From: CAWBCI01 sp963787195
GTDB taxonomy: Bacteria > Bacteroidota > Bacteroidia > Bacteroidales > JAGOPY01
Reading direction: 5' to 3'
Assembly (NCBI GenBank): GCA_963787195.1
Contig: CAWBCI010000019.1
Location: 62,001-126,000 of the forward strand
DNA: 64,000 bases
Below are positions 8,941 through 18,450 of this stretch, one piece after another. The notes below the pieces were generated by a model, which worked only from the letters and a program-made list of their open reading frames with translations, made no database searches and was not told the DNA's origin. The position numbers were made by a program, and so were the translations under genes. The first letter of the stretch is position 1. The number at the start of each line of letters is the position of its first letter.

Positions 8941-9822
8941 ATGCAGATCATTGACGGTAAAATGGTGGCTGAGAAAATCAGGGCTGAAATTAAAAAAGAA
9001 GTCGCCCAATTGATAGACGATGGTATCGCAGATCCACATCTGGCTGCAATTCTCGTAGGGGATGACCCTGCCAGCCAAACTTATGTCAACGGGAAAGAAA
9101 AAGCCTGCCGTGAAGTTGGGATCATTTCATCGATATACCGCCTGCCGGAAAGTACTTCTGAAAAAGACTTGCTCGATCTGGTCGACTTTGTCAATAATGA
9201 CCCTGAGGTACACGGTATTATTGTGCAATTGCCTCTGCCGGCCCATATTGATTCCAACAAGGTAATTCAAAGGATCAAACCCGAAAAGGATGTGGATGGT
9301 TTTCATCCGGTGAATATAGGGAGGATGGTGCAAGGTTTACCTGCTTATATTTCTGCCACTCCTTTCGGTATCTTGAAATTACTTGAATATTATAATATTG
9401 AAACCGAAGGGAAACATTGTGTGGTTTTGGGAAGAAGCAATATAGTGGGAACCCCTGTGAGCTTATTGTTATCGAGGAAAAGCAAGACCGGAAATGCCAC
9501 TGTTACTCTTTGTCACAGTAAGACAAAGGATTTGAAAAAATACACTCTTCAGGCAGATATACTCATTGCTGCTATTGGCAAGCCCGAATTTGTTACAGCC
9601 GACATGGTGAAAAATGATGTTGTGGTGATCGATGTGGGTATGCACCGTATCCCTGATATGGAAAAAGTTTCGGGATTTTATCTGACCGGAGATGTAAAAT
9701 TTGATGAAGTTTCAGGAAAAGCATCTTATATAACACCTGTCCCTAAAGGCGTGGGCCCGATGACAATCGTGTCCCTGCTGCTGAATACCCTGAAAGCAGC
9801 TAAAAAAGAGATTTATCCTTAA
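8941..9822 (+). CDS. folD: Bifunctional methylenetetrahydrofolate dehydrogenase/cyclohydrolase FolD
   Basis: 293 residues. FolD interconverts 5,10-methylene-THF, methenyl-THF and 10-formyl-THF in the cytoplasm, feeding purine and formyl-Met synthesis. Family motifs are in order: YVNGKEKACREVGI with the catalytic Lys near residue 54, VQLPLPAHID near 98, KDVDGFHPVNIGRM near 120, the Rossmann segment VVLGRSNIVGTPVSLLL near 163, and PVPKGVGPMTIVSLL near the C-terminus. It lies 29 bases downstream of ffh. Confidence 0.98.
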   Translation: MQIIDGKMVAEKIRAEIKKEVAQLIDDGIADPHLAAILVGDDPASQTYVNGKEKACREVGIISSIYRLPESTSEKDLLDLVDFVNNDPEVHGIIVQLPLPAHIDSNKVIQRIKPEKDVDGFHPVNIGRMVQGLPAYISATPFGILKLLEYYNIETEGKHCVVLGRSNIVGTPVSLLLSRKSKTGNATVTLCHSKTKDLKKYTLQADILIAAIGKPEFVTADMVKNDVVVIDVGMHRIPDMEKVSGFYLTGDVKFDEVSGKASYITPVPKGVGPMTIVSLLLNTLKAAKKEIYP

Positions 9823-9914
9823 TAATGAGAATACAAGGTTAATATTGTAAATTTATATTGACCCTGAAATCGTTCATTATTAGCAAATAGCTTAAATGCA
9901 ATATCTTTCTTACC

Positions 9915-11150
9915 ATGCGGCGCGTAATTATTATCTCCTTTTTTCTTCTATGCACACTGAGTTTCTCATTCTCAGCCCTGGCCTCGACAGTGCTACCCAA
10001 AGAGATGTTTCCCGGAAAGGATTCTGTCAATACTTCAGGAATAACTCATTATATATCAGATCTGAAAACTGATTACTTTTTGCCTTTTTATCTGAATGAA
10101 AGTTCCGGATTAGAGCTTTTCGATAACAAGCTTTGGAGTCATAATGACAGTGGTGGAAAAGCGGAACTATACGGATTTGCACCTTCCGGAATAGGAAAAC
10201 TCGTTACAGTCAGGATTAGCGGAGCCCTCAATCACGACTGGGAGGATATAAGCCATGACAGTACTTATTTTTATATTGGCGATTTCGGGAACAACCTGGG
10301 GAACCGCAAAGATCTGGTCATTTATAAGATCCCGGATGAAGAACTGGAGAAGAAAGATGTGAAAGAAGTCCAGGCCGGCATGATACGTTTCAGCTTTGAA
10401 GATCAGAAGGAATTCAAAGCTTTGAACAGGGCGAATAATTTTGACTGCGAATCAATTTTTACATTTGACGACCATCTTTTCCTCTTTTCCAAGGACTGGA
10501 TTGATGGGAAAAGCCGGCTGTATGAACTTTCAAAAGATACCGGAACCCAGGTTGCCCGGCTGCTCGGTAGTTTCAACGCGCTGGGGCTGATAACCGGTGC
10601 TGATATCAGTCCTGACCGCAAAACCCTGGCATTGATCGGCTACCGTGATTATGTCCCGTTTATGTGGATCATTAAAGGTTTTGAAGGTGACCATTTTTTA
10701 TCCGGAAATTTTGAAAGAATTGATTTGCCATTCCTTTCAGGTGCCCAGACTGAAGGAATTGCTTTTCTGAACAATCAAAAGCTGGCTGTTTCATGTGAAA
10801 AATCCCTTTTCGCGCAACAGGTTTTTACATTCAACCTGAGAGAAACCGCTGACACGAAAGTTAATCGCAAGCATATGCTTCGTTTATTTAAAGGCATAAA
10901 AGTCAGTACAGTGACCGGGAATAACGGCACTATATTACTGAGGGCAGATATTACCGGATTGCGGGGATATACCTATTCATTTAATCTGCTGGATAGTAAA
11001 GAGAATCCTGTCCCTATGAATTATTCTTTTGATTACAGCAATGGAAGAGCGTATCTTGTATTCAATACGGGGGATATTCCTCCGGAAAATTTTAAAATAC
11101 TCTTCAATGCAGGAGATAGCCATATGGTAAGGACTGCTGCCCCCGAATAA
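9915..11150 (+). CDS. Secreted protein of unknown function, probable beta-propeller
   Basis: 411 residues. A signal peptide (hydrophobic residues 4-23, cleavage near ALA-S) precedes a mature region with SSGLELFDNKLWSHNDSGG, HDWEDISHDSTYFYIGDFGN and TEGIAFLNNQKLAVS. This pattern of acidic and glycine-rich loops recurs in uncharacterised Bacteroidota propeller-like proteins related to esterase-like phytases, an inference from motif style only. There is no T9SS sorting domain and no lipobox cysteine. The gene ends 10 bases before queE, so the two are probably co-transcribed, although no functional connection is apparent. Confidence 0.6.
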   Translation: MRRVIIISFFLLCTLSFSFSALASTVLPKEMFPGKDSVNTSGITHYISDLKTDYFLPFYLNESSGLELFDNKLWSHNDSGGKAELYGFAPSGIGKLVTVRISGALNHDWEDISHDSTYFYIGDFGNNLGNRKDLVIYKIPDEELEKKDVKEVQAGMIRFSFEDQKEFKALNRANNFDCESIFTFDDHLFLFSKDWIDGKSRLYELSKDTGTQVARLLGSFNALGLITGADISPDRKTLALIGYRDYVPFMWIIKGFEGDHFLSGNFERIDLPFLSGAQTEGIAFLNNQKLAVSCEKSLFAQQVFTFNLRETADTKVNRKHMLRLFKGIKVSTVTGNNGTILLRADITGLRGYTYSFNLLDSKENPVPMNYSFDYSNGRAYLVFNTGDIPPENFKILFNAGDSHMVRTAAPE

Positions 11151-11160
11151 ATTTTGGAAT

Positions 11161-11799
11161 ATGGAATTGACGACCGAACAGGAAAGCTTATTGCTTGAAG
11201 GCAGGATTTTGCCACTGATGGAAGATTTTTATACCATACAGGGGGAAGGTTTCAATACCGGCAAAGCGGCTTACTTTATCCGTCTCGGGGGATGCGATAT
11301 GGGCTGTTGGTGGTGCGATGTGAAGGAATCCTGGGATGCCGCCATTCATCCACTTACAAATACTGATGAAATTATTGCCCGGGCGAAGTCACATCCTGCT
11401 AAAGCAGTCGTTGTGACAGGGGGGGAACCTGTACTTTATAATCTTGAATATCTTTGTAAAGAATTGCATAAGGCAGGCATAGAAACATTCCTCGAAACAG
11501 CGGGGGTACGCTCTCTGACAGGTAGTTGGGATTGGATTTGTCTCTCTCCCAAAAAAGGCTCCTTACCCTTGATGGAATTTTTTGAAATGGCCCATGAACT
11601 GAAAGTTATAATTGCAAATCCCAGTGATATCCGCTGGGCCGAAATGAATGCTGAGAAGGTGGGGAAGAACTGCCAGCTGTACCTTCAGCCGGAATGGAGC
11701 AGGATTGATAAAATCCTGCCTCTTTTAATCGATTATATCAAACAAAATCCGGCCTGGAAAATTTCCCTTCAAACTCATAAATACATGAATATTCCTTAA
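11161..11799 (+). CDS. queE: 7-carboxy-7-deazaguanine synthase QueE (radical SAM)
   Basis: 212 residues. QueE converts 6-carboxytetrahydropterin to 7-carboxy-7-deazaguanine for queuosine tRNA modification. The radical-SAM cluster motif is CDMGCWWCD near residues 44-52, the CxxxCxxC spacing usual for radical-SAM enzymes. It is preceded by FYTIQGEGFNTGKAAYFIRL and followed by VVTGGEPVLY near 83. The C-terminal LYLQPEWS and LQTHKYMNIP are family-typical. The preceding pathway enzyme, QueD, is encoded about 11 kb away at 22.5 kb. Confidence 0.96.
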   Translation: MELTTEQESLLLEGRILPLMEDFYTIQGEGFNTGKAAYFIRLGGCDMGCWWCDVKESWDAAIHPLTNTDEIIARAKSHPAKAVVVTGGEPVLYNLEYLCKELHKAGIETFLETAGVRSLTGSWDWICLSPKKGSLPLMEFFEMAHELKVIIANPSDIRWAEMNAEKVGKNCQLYLQPEWSRIDKILPLLIDYIKQNPAWKISLQTHKYMNIP

Positions 11800-11839
11800 A
11801 AATTAATATTCATTATTGAAAAGAAAAACAATTAATCAA

Positions 11840-13801
11840 ATGAAATCAGAATGGCCGCCAATAAAAGCTGTTTTACTTATCCTGTCATTCTGTTTCCTGT
11901 TTCTTTCATTCACTTCAGGGCAGTCGAAAGTCGATTCTTCAGCAATTATAAAATCATCAAGGTATTTTGATAAAGCTATCAGCTCATATCATTTGGGTGA
12001 TAATAAAACAGCACTTAAACTTGTCCGTAAGAGTTTGTCTGTAAATCCATTGAATACTGATGCCCTCATTTTGAAGGGTGATATCAGCCTGGAACTTAAG
12101 CAATATGAAACGGCAATAAAATCCTATCAGCAAGCCCTGCAGCAAAATCCTGTCTCCCCTGAAATCCTTCTGAATCTCCTTGGAAACGTGGAATTTTCCC
12201 TAAAACACTATAAAGAAGCCGGAGACTATTTTTCACGTTTGCTTGGAATCGCAGGCATACGGGATGAGTTGAGGACATTGGTTAGTAAAAAATTATCCTT
12301 AAGTAATTTTAGGAAAGATCAAATTGAACATCCTGTGCCATTTGATCCCAAAAACCTGGGACAGGGGGTTAATACGGCAGGTGATGAATACGTAAATGCT
12401 ATTACTGCCGATGAAATGGGATTATATTTCACACGCAGATCTCCTTTGAACGAATATCGCAATAATATTTATAAAGAATTTGAAGAAGATTTTTATTTTT
12501 CAGGATGGAATGGAAATGCCTGGGCTAAAGCAAATAAACTTGGTTATCCCGTGGACAATGGGGATGGAGGGGCACTTTGCATATCTCCTGACGGGCAGGA
12601 AATTTATTTCACTGCCTGTTACCGTTCTGATAGTTACGGAAGCTGCGACCTTTACTATTCTAAAAAAACCGGGGACAAATGGAGCAGCCCCAGAAATATG
12701 GGTCCTCTGGTCAATTCCGATCAATGGGATTCACAGCCTTCGATTTCTTCGGATGGAAACACCCTTTATTTCGCATCCAAAAGAAAAGGCGGGAAAGGCA
12801 GTTCGGATATCTGGAAAACTATACGTCAGGAAAATGGGAGCTGGGGCAGCCCGGTAAATTTAGGGGATTCAATTAACACTACCCAGGCTGAAATGGGCCC
12901 TTTCATCCATTATGACAATAAAAGCCTGTATTTTTCTTCACAGGGCCATGAGGGAATGGGAGGGGCTGACCTGTTCCTGAGCAGGAAAGATACGTCAGGA
13001 AACTGGAAAAGCCCGGTGAATCTGGGCTATCCTATCAATACTTCCTCCGACGAGTTGGTAATCATATTGAACCCCCGGGGCGACATGGCCTACTTTTCTT
13101 CAGATACCCTTAGTGGTTATGGTAGATATGATATTTATAGTTTTGTGCCATATCAGGGGATGCGGCCCGAGCCTGTTACCTATCTGGAAGGCAAGGTTTT
13201 CGATAAGGAAAGCGGAAAACCTTTGATGGCGACCATTTTACTTATTGATCTGGGGACCGGGAAGGATGTTGTGAAAGTCACATCAAACACTGCAGATGGA
13301 AAATTCCTGGTATGTATACCAACTGACAGGGATTATGCACTGAATGTCTCTGCAACAGGATATCTGTTTTATTCCGAGCATTTCGGACTGAGGGGATATC
13401 ATGAAAAACTGAATCCCTATCATAAAGATATTCCGCTTGAAGCGGTCAGGGTGGGAAGCAGCATAGTCCTGAATAATATTTTTTATGAGACTGATAAATA
13501 TGATCTGAAACATGAATCCTCAGCGGAATTGAATAAACTGGCGGCTTTTTTGAAGAATAATCCCGGACTGAATGTTGAGATAGGAGGGCATACAGACAAT
13601 GTAAACACGGCAGCATACAACCTGGAACTTTCTAAAAGGCGTGCCGAAACCGTATATAATTATCTTGTGAAAGAGGGAATATCACCCGAAAGACTTTCCT
13701 ATAAAGGTTATGGTTTGACCAAACCTATAGCCACAAATGACACTCCCGAGGGAAGAGCCTTAAACCGCCGCACTGAAATCAAGATCATTTCCGTGAACTA
13801 A
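11840..13801 (+). CDS. OmpA-family envelope protein with TPR and WD40-like (PD40) repeats
   Basis: 653 residues from the ATG at 11840; a TTG at 11816 in frame would add 8. A signal anchor (about 9-28) is followed by TPR helices (about 45-150: DKAISSYHLGDNKTALKLV, ALILKGDISLELKQYETAI). Next come several PD40/TolB-like strands (EMGLYFTRR, CISPDGQEIYFTA, SISSDGNTLYFASKRKGG, YFSSQGHEGMGGADLFLS) at about 190-440 and a carboxypeptidase-like domain near 455-540. A C-terminal OmpA peptidoglycan-binding domain (EIGGHTDNVNTAAYNLELSKRRAETV) closes the protein. This is a common Bacteroidota cell-envelope architecture, and relatives near gliding/T9SS loci resemble PorE. I infer a peptidoglycan-tethered periplasmic or outer-membrane role. 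Confidence 0.88.
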   Translation: MKSEWPPIKAVLLILSFCFLFLSFTSGQSKVDSSAIIKSSRYFDKAISSYHLGDNKTALKLVRKSLSVNPLNTDALILKGDISLELKQYETAIKSYQQALQQNPVSPEILLNLLGNVEFSLKHYKEAGDYFSRLLGIAGIRDELRTLVSKKLSLSNFRKDQIEHPVPFDPKNLGQGVNTAGDEYVNAITADEMGLYFTRRSPLNEYRNNIYKEFEEDFYFSGWNGNAWAKANKLGYPVDNGDGGALCISPDGQEIYFTACYRSDSYGSCDLYYSKKTGDKWSSPRNMGPLVNSDQWDSQPSISSDGNTLYFASKRKGGKGSSDIWKTIRQENGSWGSPVNLGDSINTTQAEMGPFIHYDNKSLYFSSQGHEGMGGADLFLSRKDTSGNWKSPVNLGYPINTSSDELVIILNPRGDMAYFSSDTLSGYGRYDIYSFVPYQGMRPEPVTYLEGKVFDKESGKPLMATILLIDLGTGKDVVKVTSNTADGKFLVCIPTDRDYALNVSATGYLFYSEHFGLRGYHEKLNPYHKDIPLEAVRVGSSIVLNNIFYETDKYDLKHESSAELNKLAAFLKNNPGLNVEIGGHTDNVNTAAYNLELSKRRAETVYNYLVKEGISPERLSYKGYGLTKPIATNDTPEGRALNRRTEIKIISVN

Positions 13802-13802
13802 A

Positions 13803-13829
13803 ATCACCTTATCACCTTATCACCTTTCC
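13803..13829. repeat. Short tandem repeat (8-bp unit)
   Basis: Three adjacent copies of TCACCTTA, the third ending in TT, fill the gap between the convergent OmpA-family and MATE genes. A degenerate unit (CCACCTTA) continues into the last codons of the MATE gene. Confidence 0.6.
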
Positions 13830-13830
13830 A

Positions 13831-15138
13831 CTATTCCACCTTATCAAGTCTCCCCACCTTGTGAGGATAGTAAACAGTCAATATAAGTCCTCTGGCGACC
13901 ATAAAGCCCATCATGGCCAGCCATAAAGCGTGGTTACCCAGGATTCCCCGGCTCAGGTAGTAGATGGGAAGAAAGACCAGGAGCGTGGCGATGATCATTG
14001 AATTCCGCATAGATGCGGTAGCGGTGGCTCCTATATAAACTCCATCCCAGATAAAGGCTGCAAATGTAAGTATGGGAATAAGAGGGATCCAGAACAAATA
14101 GGGGGCACATTGGGACAAGAGGCTCACATTATTTGTCATGACCTTCAGGAGATTATCCCCGAATATAAAATAAATCAGGCTGAAAGGAATGGAAATACTG
14201 ATGCCCCAGATAAACAGGGCTTTTACAACCTTATGTAGATCAGCTTTATTGGATGCCCCTGTGTATTTACCAACCAGGGCCTCGGCAGCATTAGCATAAC
14301 CATCTATAAAATAGGAAAATATGAAGAGGAATTGAAGTAAAAGGGTGTTCACGGCCAGGACCGTATTGCCCACTCCGGCTGAAGCCGAGGTGAAAAAAGC
14401 ATAGGTGAATATCAGAAGAAGGGTGCGTATGAGGATGTCGGTATTTACAGAGAAAAATCTTTTCAGCGCGGGCCAGTAAAACATTTGCTGCAATCTGAAT
14501 AATGGAAGGTATGATTTGTATTTCCTGAAGAAAAGCAGGAGGGCAAATATAAAACCGATATATTGGGCTAAAACGGTCCCGAGAGCAACCCCATCAGATT
14601 TCATCCCGAAATGATAAACAAAAAGCAGGTTGAATCCCAGGTTTAACAGGTTGACGAGTATGGCAATTATCATAGGATAACGGGCATTCTGCATGCCAAG
14701 GAACCATCCGGTAAGGGCGTAAAGCCCTATAGTGGCCGGAGCTGCCCAGATACGGATATGAAAATATTCTGCCGCTAAGGATTTTACTTCAGGGCTGCCA
14801 TCCAGTAATTTAAAACTAATAAATGAGATAGGGCTTTGAAGAAGGATTAGCAAAACGCCGGCACTAAGGCCGACACTGAGTGCCCGGCTGAAGATCAGCA
14901 TAGCTTCTTTGGGATTTTCTGAACCAAAGGCCTGGGCTGTGAGACCGCTGGTGCCCATCCTCAGAAATCCGAAACCCCAGTAAACAAAGTTGAAGACAAT
15001 AGCTCCCAGTGCGATGGCCCCGATATATATCTCCGAGCTCAGGTGTCCCATGACTGAAAGGTCAACCAGTCCCAAAAGCGGAATCGTGATATTGGATATT
15101 ATATTCGGAATGGCCAGCCTGAGAATTTGCCTGTTCAC
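13831..15138 (-). CDS. MATE-family efflux transporter
   Basis: 435 residues from a GTG at 15138. A TTG at 15207 would lengthen it to 458 and overlap the flavin reductase gene by 55 bases. The GTG is chosen because the resulting VNRQILRLAIPNIISNITIPLLG-type beginning matches MATE N-termini exactly and starts after the upstream stop. About 12 membrane segments are visible, in two bundles typical of NorM/DinF-like Na+- or H+-coupled multidrug exporters, with MGHLSSEIYIGAIALG in the first bundle and EALVGKYTGASNKADLHKVV starting the second. Substrate cannot be predicted. It lies 15 bases downstream of the flavin reductase-rubredoxin gene and is probably co-transcribed with it. Confidence 0.93.
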   Translation of the reverse strand: MNRQILRLAIPNIISNITIPLLGLVDLSVMGHLSSEIYIGAIALGAIVFNFVYWGFGFLRMGTSGLTAQAFGSENPKEAMLIFSRALSVGLSAGVLLILLQSPISFISFKLLDGSPEVKSLAAEYFHIRIWAAPATIGLYALTGWFLGMQNARYPMIIAILVNLLNLGFNLLFVYHFGMKSDGVALGTVLAQYIGFIFALLLFFRKYKSYLPLFRLQQMFYWPALKRFFSVNTDILIRTLLLIFTYAFFTSASAGVGNTVLAVNTLLLQFLFIFSYFIDGYANAAEALVGKYTGASNKADLHKVVKALFIWGISISIPFSLIYFIFGDNLLKVMTNNVSLLSQCAPYLFWIPLIPILTFAAFIWDGVYIGATATASMRNSMIIATLLVFLPIYYLSRGILGNHALWLAMMGFMVARGLILTVYYPHKVGRLDKVE

Positions 15139-15152
15139 CGGAGTAATTTCTT

Positions 15153-15872
15153 TTAGTCGATGGGATAGAAATCTTTCTTCGATACGCCGCAAACCGGACA
15201 ATACCAATCGTCTGGAATATCTTCAAACGGGGTTCCGGGAGCTATACCGCTGTCCGGATCTCCTTCCTCCGGATCATAAATAAATCCACATACTGAACAT
15301 TGATAACGTCTTGAATTCTCCTGCCCAGATGAAGCTTTGCTTGGCTGGCTAATCTCAAGTTTATGCCCAGTGGTAAAAGTTGGGGAATGTTCGGGAGAAA
15401 GGCCTTTGATAACTTCGCGATAATATGCATAAGTGAGGGGAGTGGCTTTTTCATCAAGGATACCGGCATCTATGACTTTCCCGACATATACTATATGTGT
15501 CCCGGTATCCATGCTCTGTTCCACTTCACATTCAATAAATGCCAGGGTTTTATCAGTAACAATGGGGCAGCCACTTATTCCAAGCCTGTAATTGGCTGTC
15601 CTGAATTTATCCACTTCCTTACCCGTCTTGAATCCCCAGGGTCCCATAAATTCAAGGTCAGTATCACGGTTCAGCACTGAGATCGAAAAAACCCTGCTTT
15701 TTTCTATATATCGGGTGGTAAGATTGTCCTTATGAGTTGCGACTATAAATTTTGGAGGATCAGCAGTGACCTGAAAAACAGTATTGGAGATGTGTCCATT
15801 ATAATTAGATCCGTCTTTTGAACTGACAATATATAATCCGTAACTGACTTTAAAGAATGCTTCTGAATTCAT
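15153..15872 (-). CDS. Flavin reductase-like protein with C-terminal rubredoxin domain
   Basis: 239 residues. Residues 1-165 are an FMN-binding flavin-reductase domain (YGLYIVSSKDGSNYNGH near 11, NLTTRYIEKSRVFSISVL, GTHIVYVGKVIDAG). Residues about 187-239 are a complete rubredoxin: CSVCGFIYDPEEGDPDSG and DDWYCPVCGVSKKDF carry the two CxxC iron-binding pairs. The combination matches the high-molecular-weight rubredoxin (Hrb) of Moorella thermoacetica, which passes electrons from NADH to a diiron flavoprotein to detoxify O2 or NO. No such flavoprotein is encoded nearby. I infer an NAD(P)H-to-rubredoxin electron shuttle in oxidative or nitrosative stress; the glutathione peroxidase gene just upstream fits that theme. 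Confidence 0.9.
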   Translation of the reverse strand: MNSEAFFKVSYGLYIVSSKDGSNYNGHISNTVFQVTADPPKFIVATHKDNLTTRYIEKSRVFSISVLNRDTDLEFMGPWGFKTGKEVDKFRTANYRLGISGCPIVTDKTLAFIECEVEQSMDTGTHIVYVGKVIDAGILDEKATPLTYAYYREVIKGLSPEHSPTFTTGHKLEISQPSKASSGQENSRRYQCSVCGFIYDPEEGDPDSGIAPGTPFEDIPDDWYCPVCGVSKKDFYPID

Positions 15873-15926
15873 TTGCTGTGCTTTGATAAATTATTGCATG
15901 ATAATTCAATTCTTTACAAAGTAACG

Positions 15927-15956
15927 AAAAATGGGATGAATTGCTTCATCCCATTT
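15927..15956 (-). terminator. Terminator downstream of the glutathione peroxidase gene
   Basis: AAATGGGATGAA and TTCATCCCATTT form a perfect 12-bp stem with a TTGC loop. On the minus strand the stem ends in a run of five T. Confidence 0.7.
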
Positions 15957-15992
15957 CATTACGAGTAATAAATCGCTTTGCAATAAATTGCA

Positions 15993-16550
15993 TCAGCTTT
16001 TCTTGATCCAGTCAACAATTTTATCTGAATTTGGCTTCTCAGGAGGAGGTGCATATCCCACCAGGTTTCCGTTTTCATCAATCATGAACTTTTGGAAATT
16101 CCATTTGACAGATGCATCCATCACCCCATTTTCCTTTTTCTCAGTCAGCCATTTATAGAGAGGTGCAATATTCTTTCCCTTTACGTCAATTTTTTCCATC
16201 ATGGGGAAGGTTACCCCATAATTTTCAGTACAGAATTGCTGGATTTCACTATTCGTACCGGGTTCCTGGTGAAGAAAATCATTGGAGGGGAATCCGATGA
16301 TGATAAAATTATCGCCCCCATAAGTCTCGTAGAGTTTCTCCAGGTCAGCATATTGCGGAGTAAAACCGCATTTTGAAGCCGTATTGACTACCAGGACTTT
16401 TTTGCCTTTCAATTGCGAAAGAGGAAAATCCTTCCCGTCAATGGTTTTAACAGTGAAGTCATAAAAGCTTTTCCTGGCTGCATCTTGTGCTTGTGCCTGC
16501 ATGAATATTGAACTAATAAAAATTGTGATTATAAAAATTGATTTTTTCAT
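15993..16550 (-). CDS. Exported glutathione peroxidase-like thiol peroxidase
   Basis: 185 residues. A signal peptide (about 1-21, ending AQAQD) suggests a periplasmic location. The GPx/BtuE fold shows the peroxidatic cysteine in VNTASKCGFTPQYADLEKLY near residue 60, the Gln in FPSNDFLHQEPG near 95, and the Trp-Asn of KWNFQKFMIDENG near 148-160. It uses Cys rather than selenocysteine, and such enzymes generally take electrons from thioredoxin. Its own terminator separates it from the flavin reductase-rubredoxin gene. Confidence 0.95.
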   Translation of the reverse strand: MKKSIFIITIFISSIFMQAQAQDAARKSFYDFTVKTIDGKDFPLSQLKGKKVLVVNTASKCGFTPQYADLEKLYETYGGDNFIIIGFPSNDFLHQEPGTNSEIQQFCTENYGVTFPMMEKIDVKGKNIAPLYKWLTEKKENGVMDASVKWNFQKFMIDENGNLVGYAPPPEKPNSDKIVDWIKKS

Positions 16551-16702
16551 TGAGCTTAAAATGATTTAAGGATTAATTTATAGGTTTTTATTAACTATCA
16601 AACAATGATGATGTTTTTTTGTTCAGTTTTTACCCGGCTGATACATCTCCTGCCTGGAAGCAAAATAAGTAATGTTTGTGATGCAGCATGGATTGATTAA
16701 TT

Positions 16703-18386
16703 TTGACTGATAATTGTCTGGACGTGCCTCAATTTCCACACCTAAAAATTGCGCTTGATCTGAACCCGGAAGAATCTAAAGCATTCAGGTTACACTTGTG
16801 GTACCAGCTTGTTGAAGGGATTATCCTGGGTGTGCTGGCCCTGAATGAATATGTGTTTATAAAAAGCATAAAAGGCTCCGGTTATCAGCTTGGTTTTCTC
16901 TTCCAGTTCAGCATGATCGTTTTTGTTTTCCTGGTTTTATTTAATGAATTAAGAAAGAGAATTAAAAATAAGAAAGCCCTGCTCCGATGGGCCGGGCTGA
17001 TTACCCGCCTGCCTTTAGGTCTTTTAATGTTCTTCCCTAAAGATCCTGAAGCTTATAATGGAAATTCAATCTATCATTACATTTTTCTGTTCATTTTCCT
17101 GTTCTATTATTTTGGGAATATCATCATTTACCCGGCTATTAATGTCCTGCTGAAAACGAATTACAGGCATGGGAATTTTGGAAAACTATACAGTTATACA
17201 ACTTCCCTGAATAAGGTGGTGATGCTGGTCACTACATTCTTTTATGGTATGCTCCTTGACTTTGACAATTATGCCTTTGTCTATGTTTTTCCGGTTCTAG
17301 CTCTATTGGGTGTATTCTCCCTTTATATTCTGTCTTTTATTGATTACAGCAAAGTAATTCAGGTGCCGAAAGCGGGAAGCCTTGCAAAATCAGTGAAAAT
17401 TTCTGCCTTAAACATGTGGCGTGTGCTGAAGAGTAACCGTCCATATCTTCATTTTGAACTCGGCTTCATGTTTTATGGCTTTGCCTTTATGATCACCGCT
17501 CCGGTCATCAATATCTTTTTTGATGAAGGACTACACCTGAATTACTCAAGCGTGGCTTTTTATAAAAATGCATACAACCTCCTGGCTATCTTCCTCTTAT
17601 TCTATACAGGGAAAATTTTGGGGAGAATGGATCCGCGAAAATTTGCCTCCATTACATTTTCATCTCTTCTGTTTTATATTCTCTTCATGGGGCTTTCACA
17701 ATACCTGCCTTATCATACTGATTTCAAAGGGATACAGATTTATCCCACTTTACTTATAGCTTTTACTTTTAACGGCATCTTTGCCGGAACTATGGTTCTG
17801 TTGTGGAATATAGGCTCAGCATATTTTTGTAAGTGGCTTTGCCTTTATGATCACCGCTCCGGTCATCAATATCTTTTTTGATGAAGGACTACATCTGAAT
17901 TACTCTAGCGTGGCTTTCTATAAAAATGCATACAACCTACTGGCTATCTTCCTCTTATTCTATACAGGGAAAATTTTGGGGAGAATGGATCCTCGAAAAT
18001 TTGCCTCCATTACATTTTCATCTCTTCTGTTTTATATTCTCTTCATGGGGCTTTCACAATACCTGCCTTATCATACTGATTTCAAAGGGATACAGATTTA
18101 TCCCACTTTGCTTATAGCTTTTACATTTAACGGCATCTTTGCCGGAACTATGGTTCTGTTATGGAATATCGGCTCAGCATATTTTTGTAAACCCGAAGAA
18201 GCCGATGATTACCAGTCGGTCCACCTTTTCCTGACGGGAGTGCGTTCAATATTTGCGCCTATTCTGGGAGTCTTCTTTTATGAGATTATAGGATTTTCAG
18301 GTGCTTTTGGGATCGCAATTCTCCTACTCATGATTTCGGTTTACCTGATGCGATGGTCCTACAAAAAAAGGCGGGTTTTAGCTTAA
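16703..18386 (+). pseudogene. MFS-type membrane transporter interrupted by a 358-bp tandem duplication
   Basis: The 5' frame runs from a TTG at 16703 to 17881 and encodes the first 371 residues or so of a membrane transporter (HLWYQLVEGIILGVLALNEY, LVLFNELRKRIKNKKALLRW, many membrane segments) before ending in an out-of-frame tail. A second frame, 17847-18386, carries an overlapping repeat of the same segment plus the missing C-terminus (PEEADDYQSVHLFLTG, then two membrane helices and a basic tail). Removing one 358-bp unit joins the parts into one 441-residue protein, a normal MFS length. The substrate is unknown. The interruption may be an assembly artefact rather than a real pseudogene, since both copies of the repeat encode identical protein. 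Confidence 0.88.
17476..18190 (+). repeat. 358-bp direct tandem repeat (two copies) inside the MFS gene
   Basis: Copy 1 is 17476-17832 and copy 2 is 17834-18190, offset exactly 358 bases, which is not a multiple of three. By eye the copies differ at nine positions: CAC/CAT, TCA/TCT, TTT/TTC, CTC/CTA, CCG/CCT, TTA/TTG, ACT/ACA, TTG/TTA and ATA/ATC. All are third-codon and synonymous. The junction is TTTTGTAAG followed by TGGCTTTGCC. Confidence 0.95.
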
Positions 18387-18450
18387 GTTAATTGCCTTTA
18401 ATTTATATGTTATGAATTGTTTCTGAAGCTTTATGGCATCTATTATGTTT

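Noticed and set aside
15139..15207. TTG start giving the MATE gene a 55-base overlap with the flavin reductase gene
   Set aside because: The extra residues have no counterpart in MATE N-termini; the GTG at 15138 fits the family and avoids the overlap.
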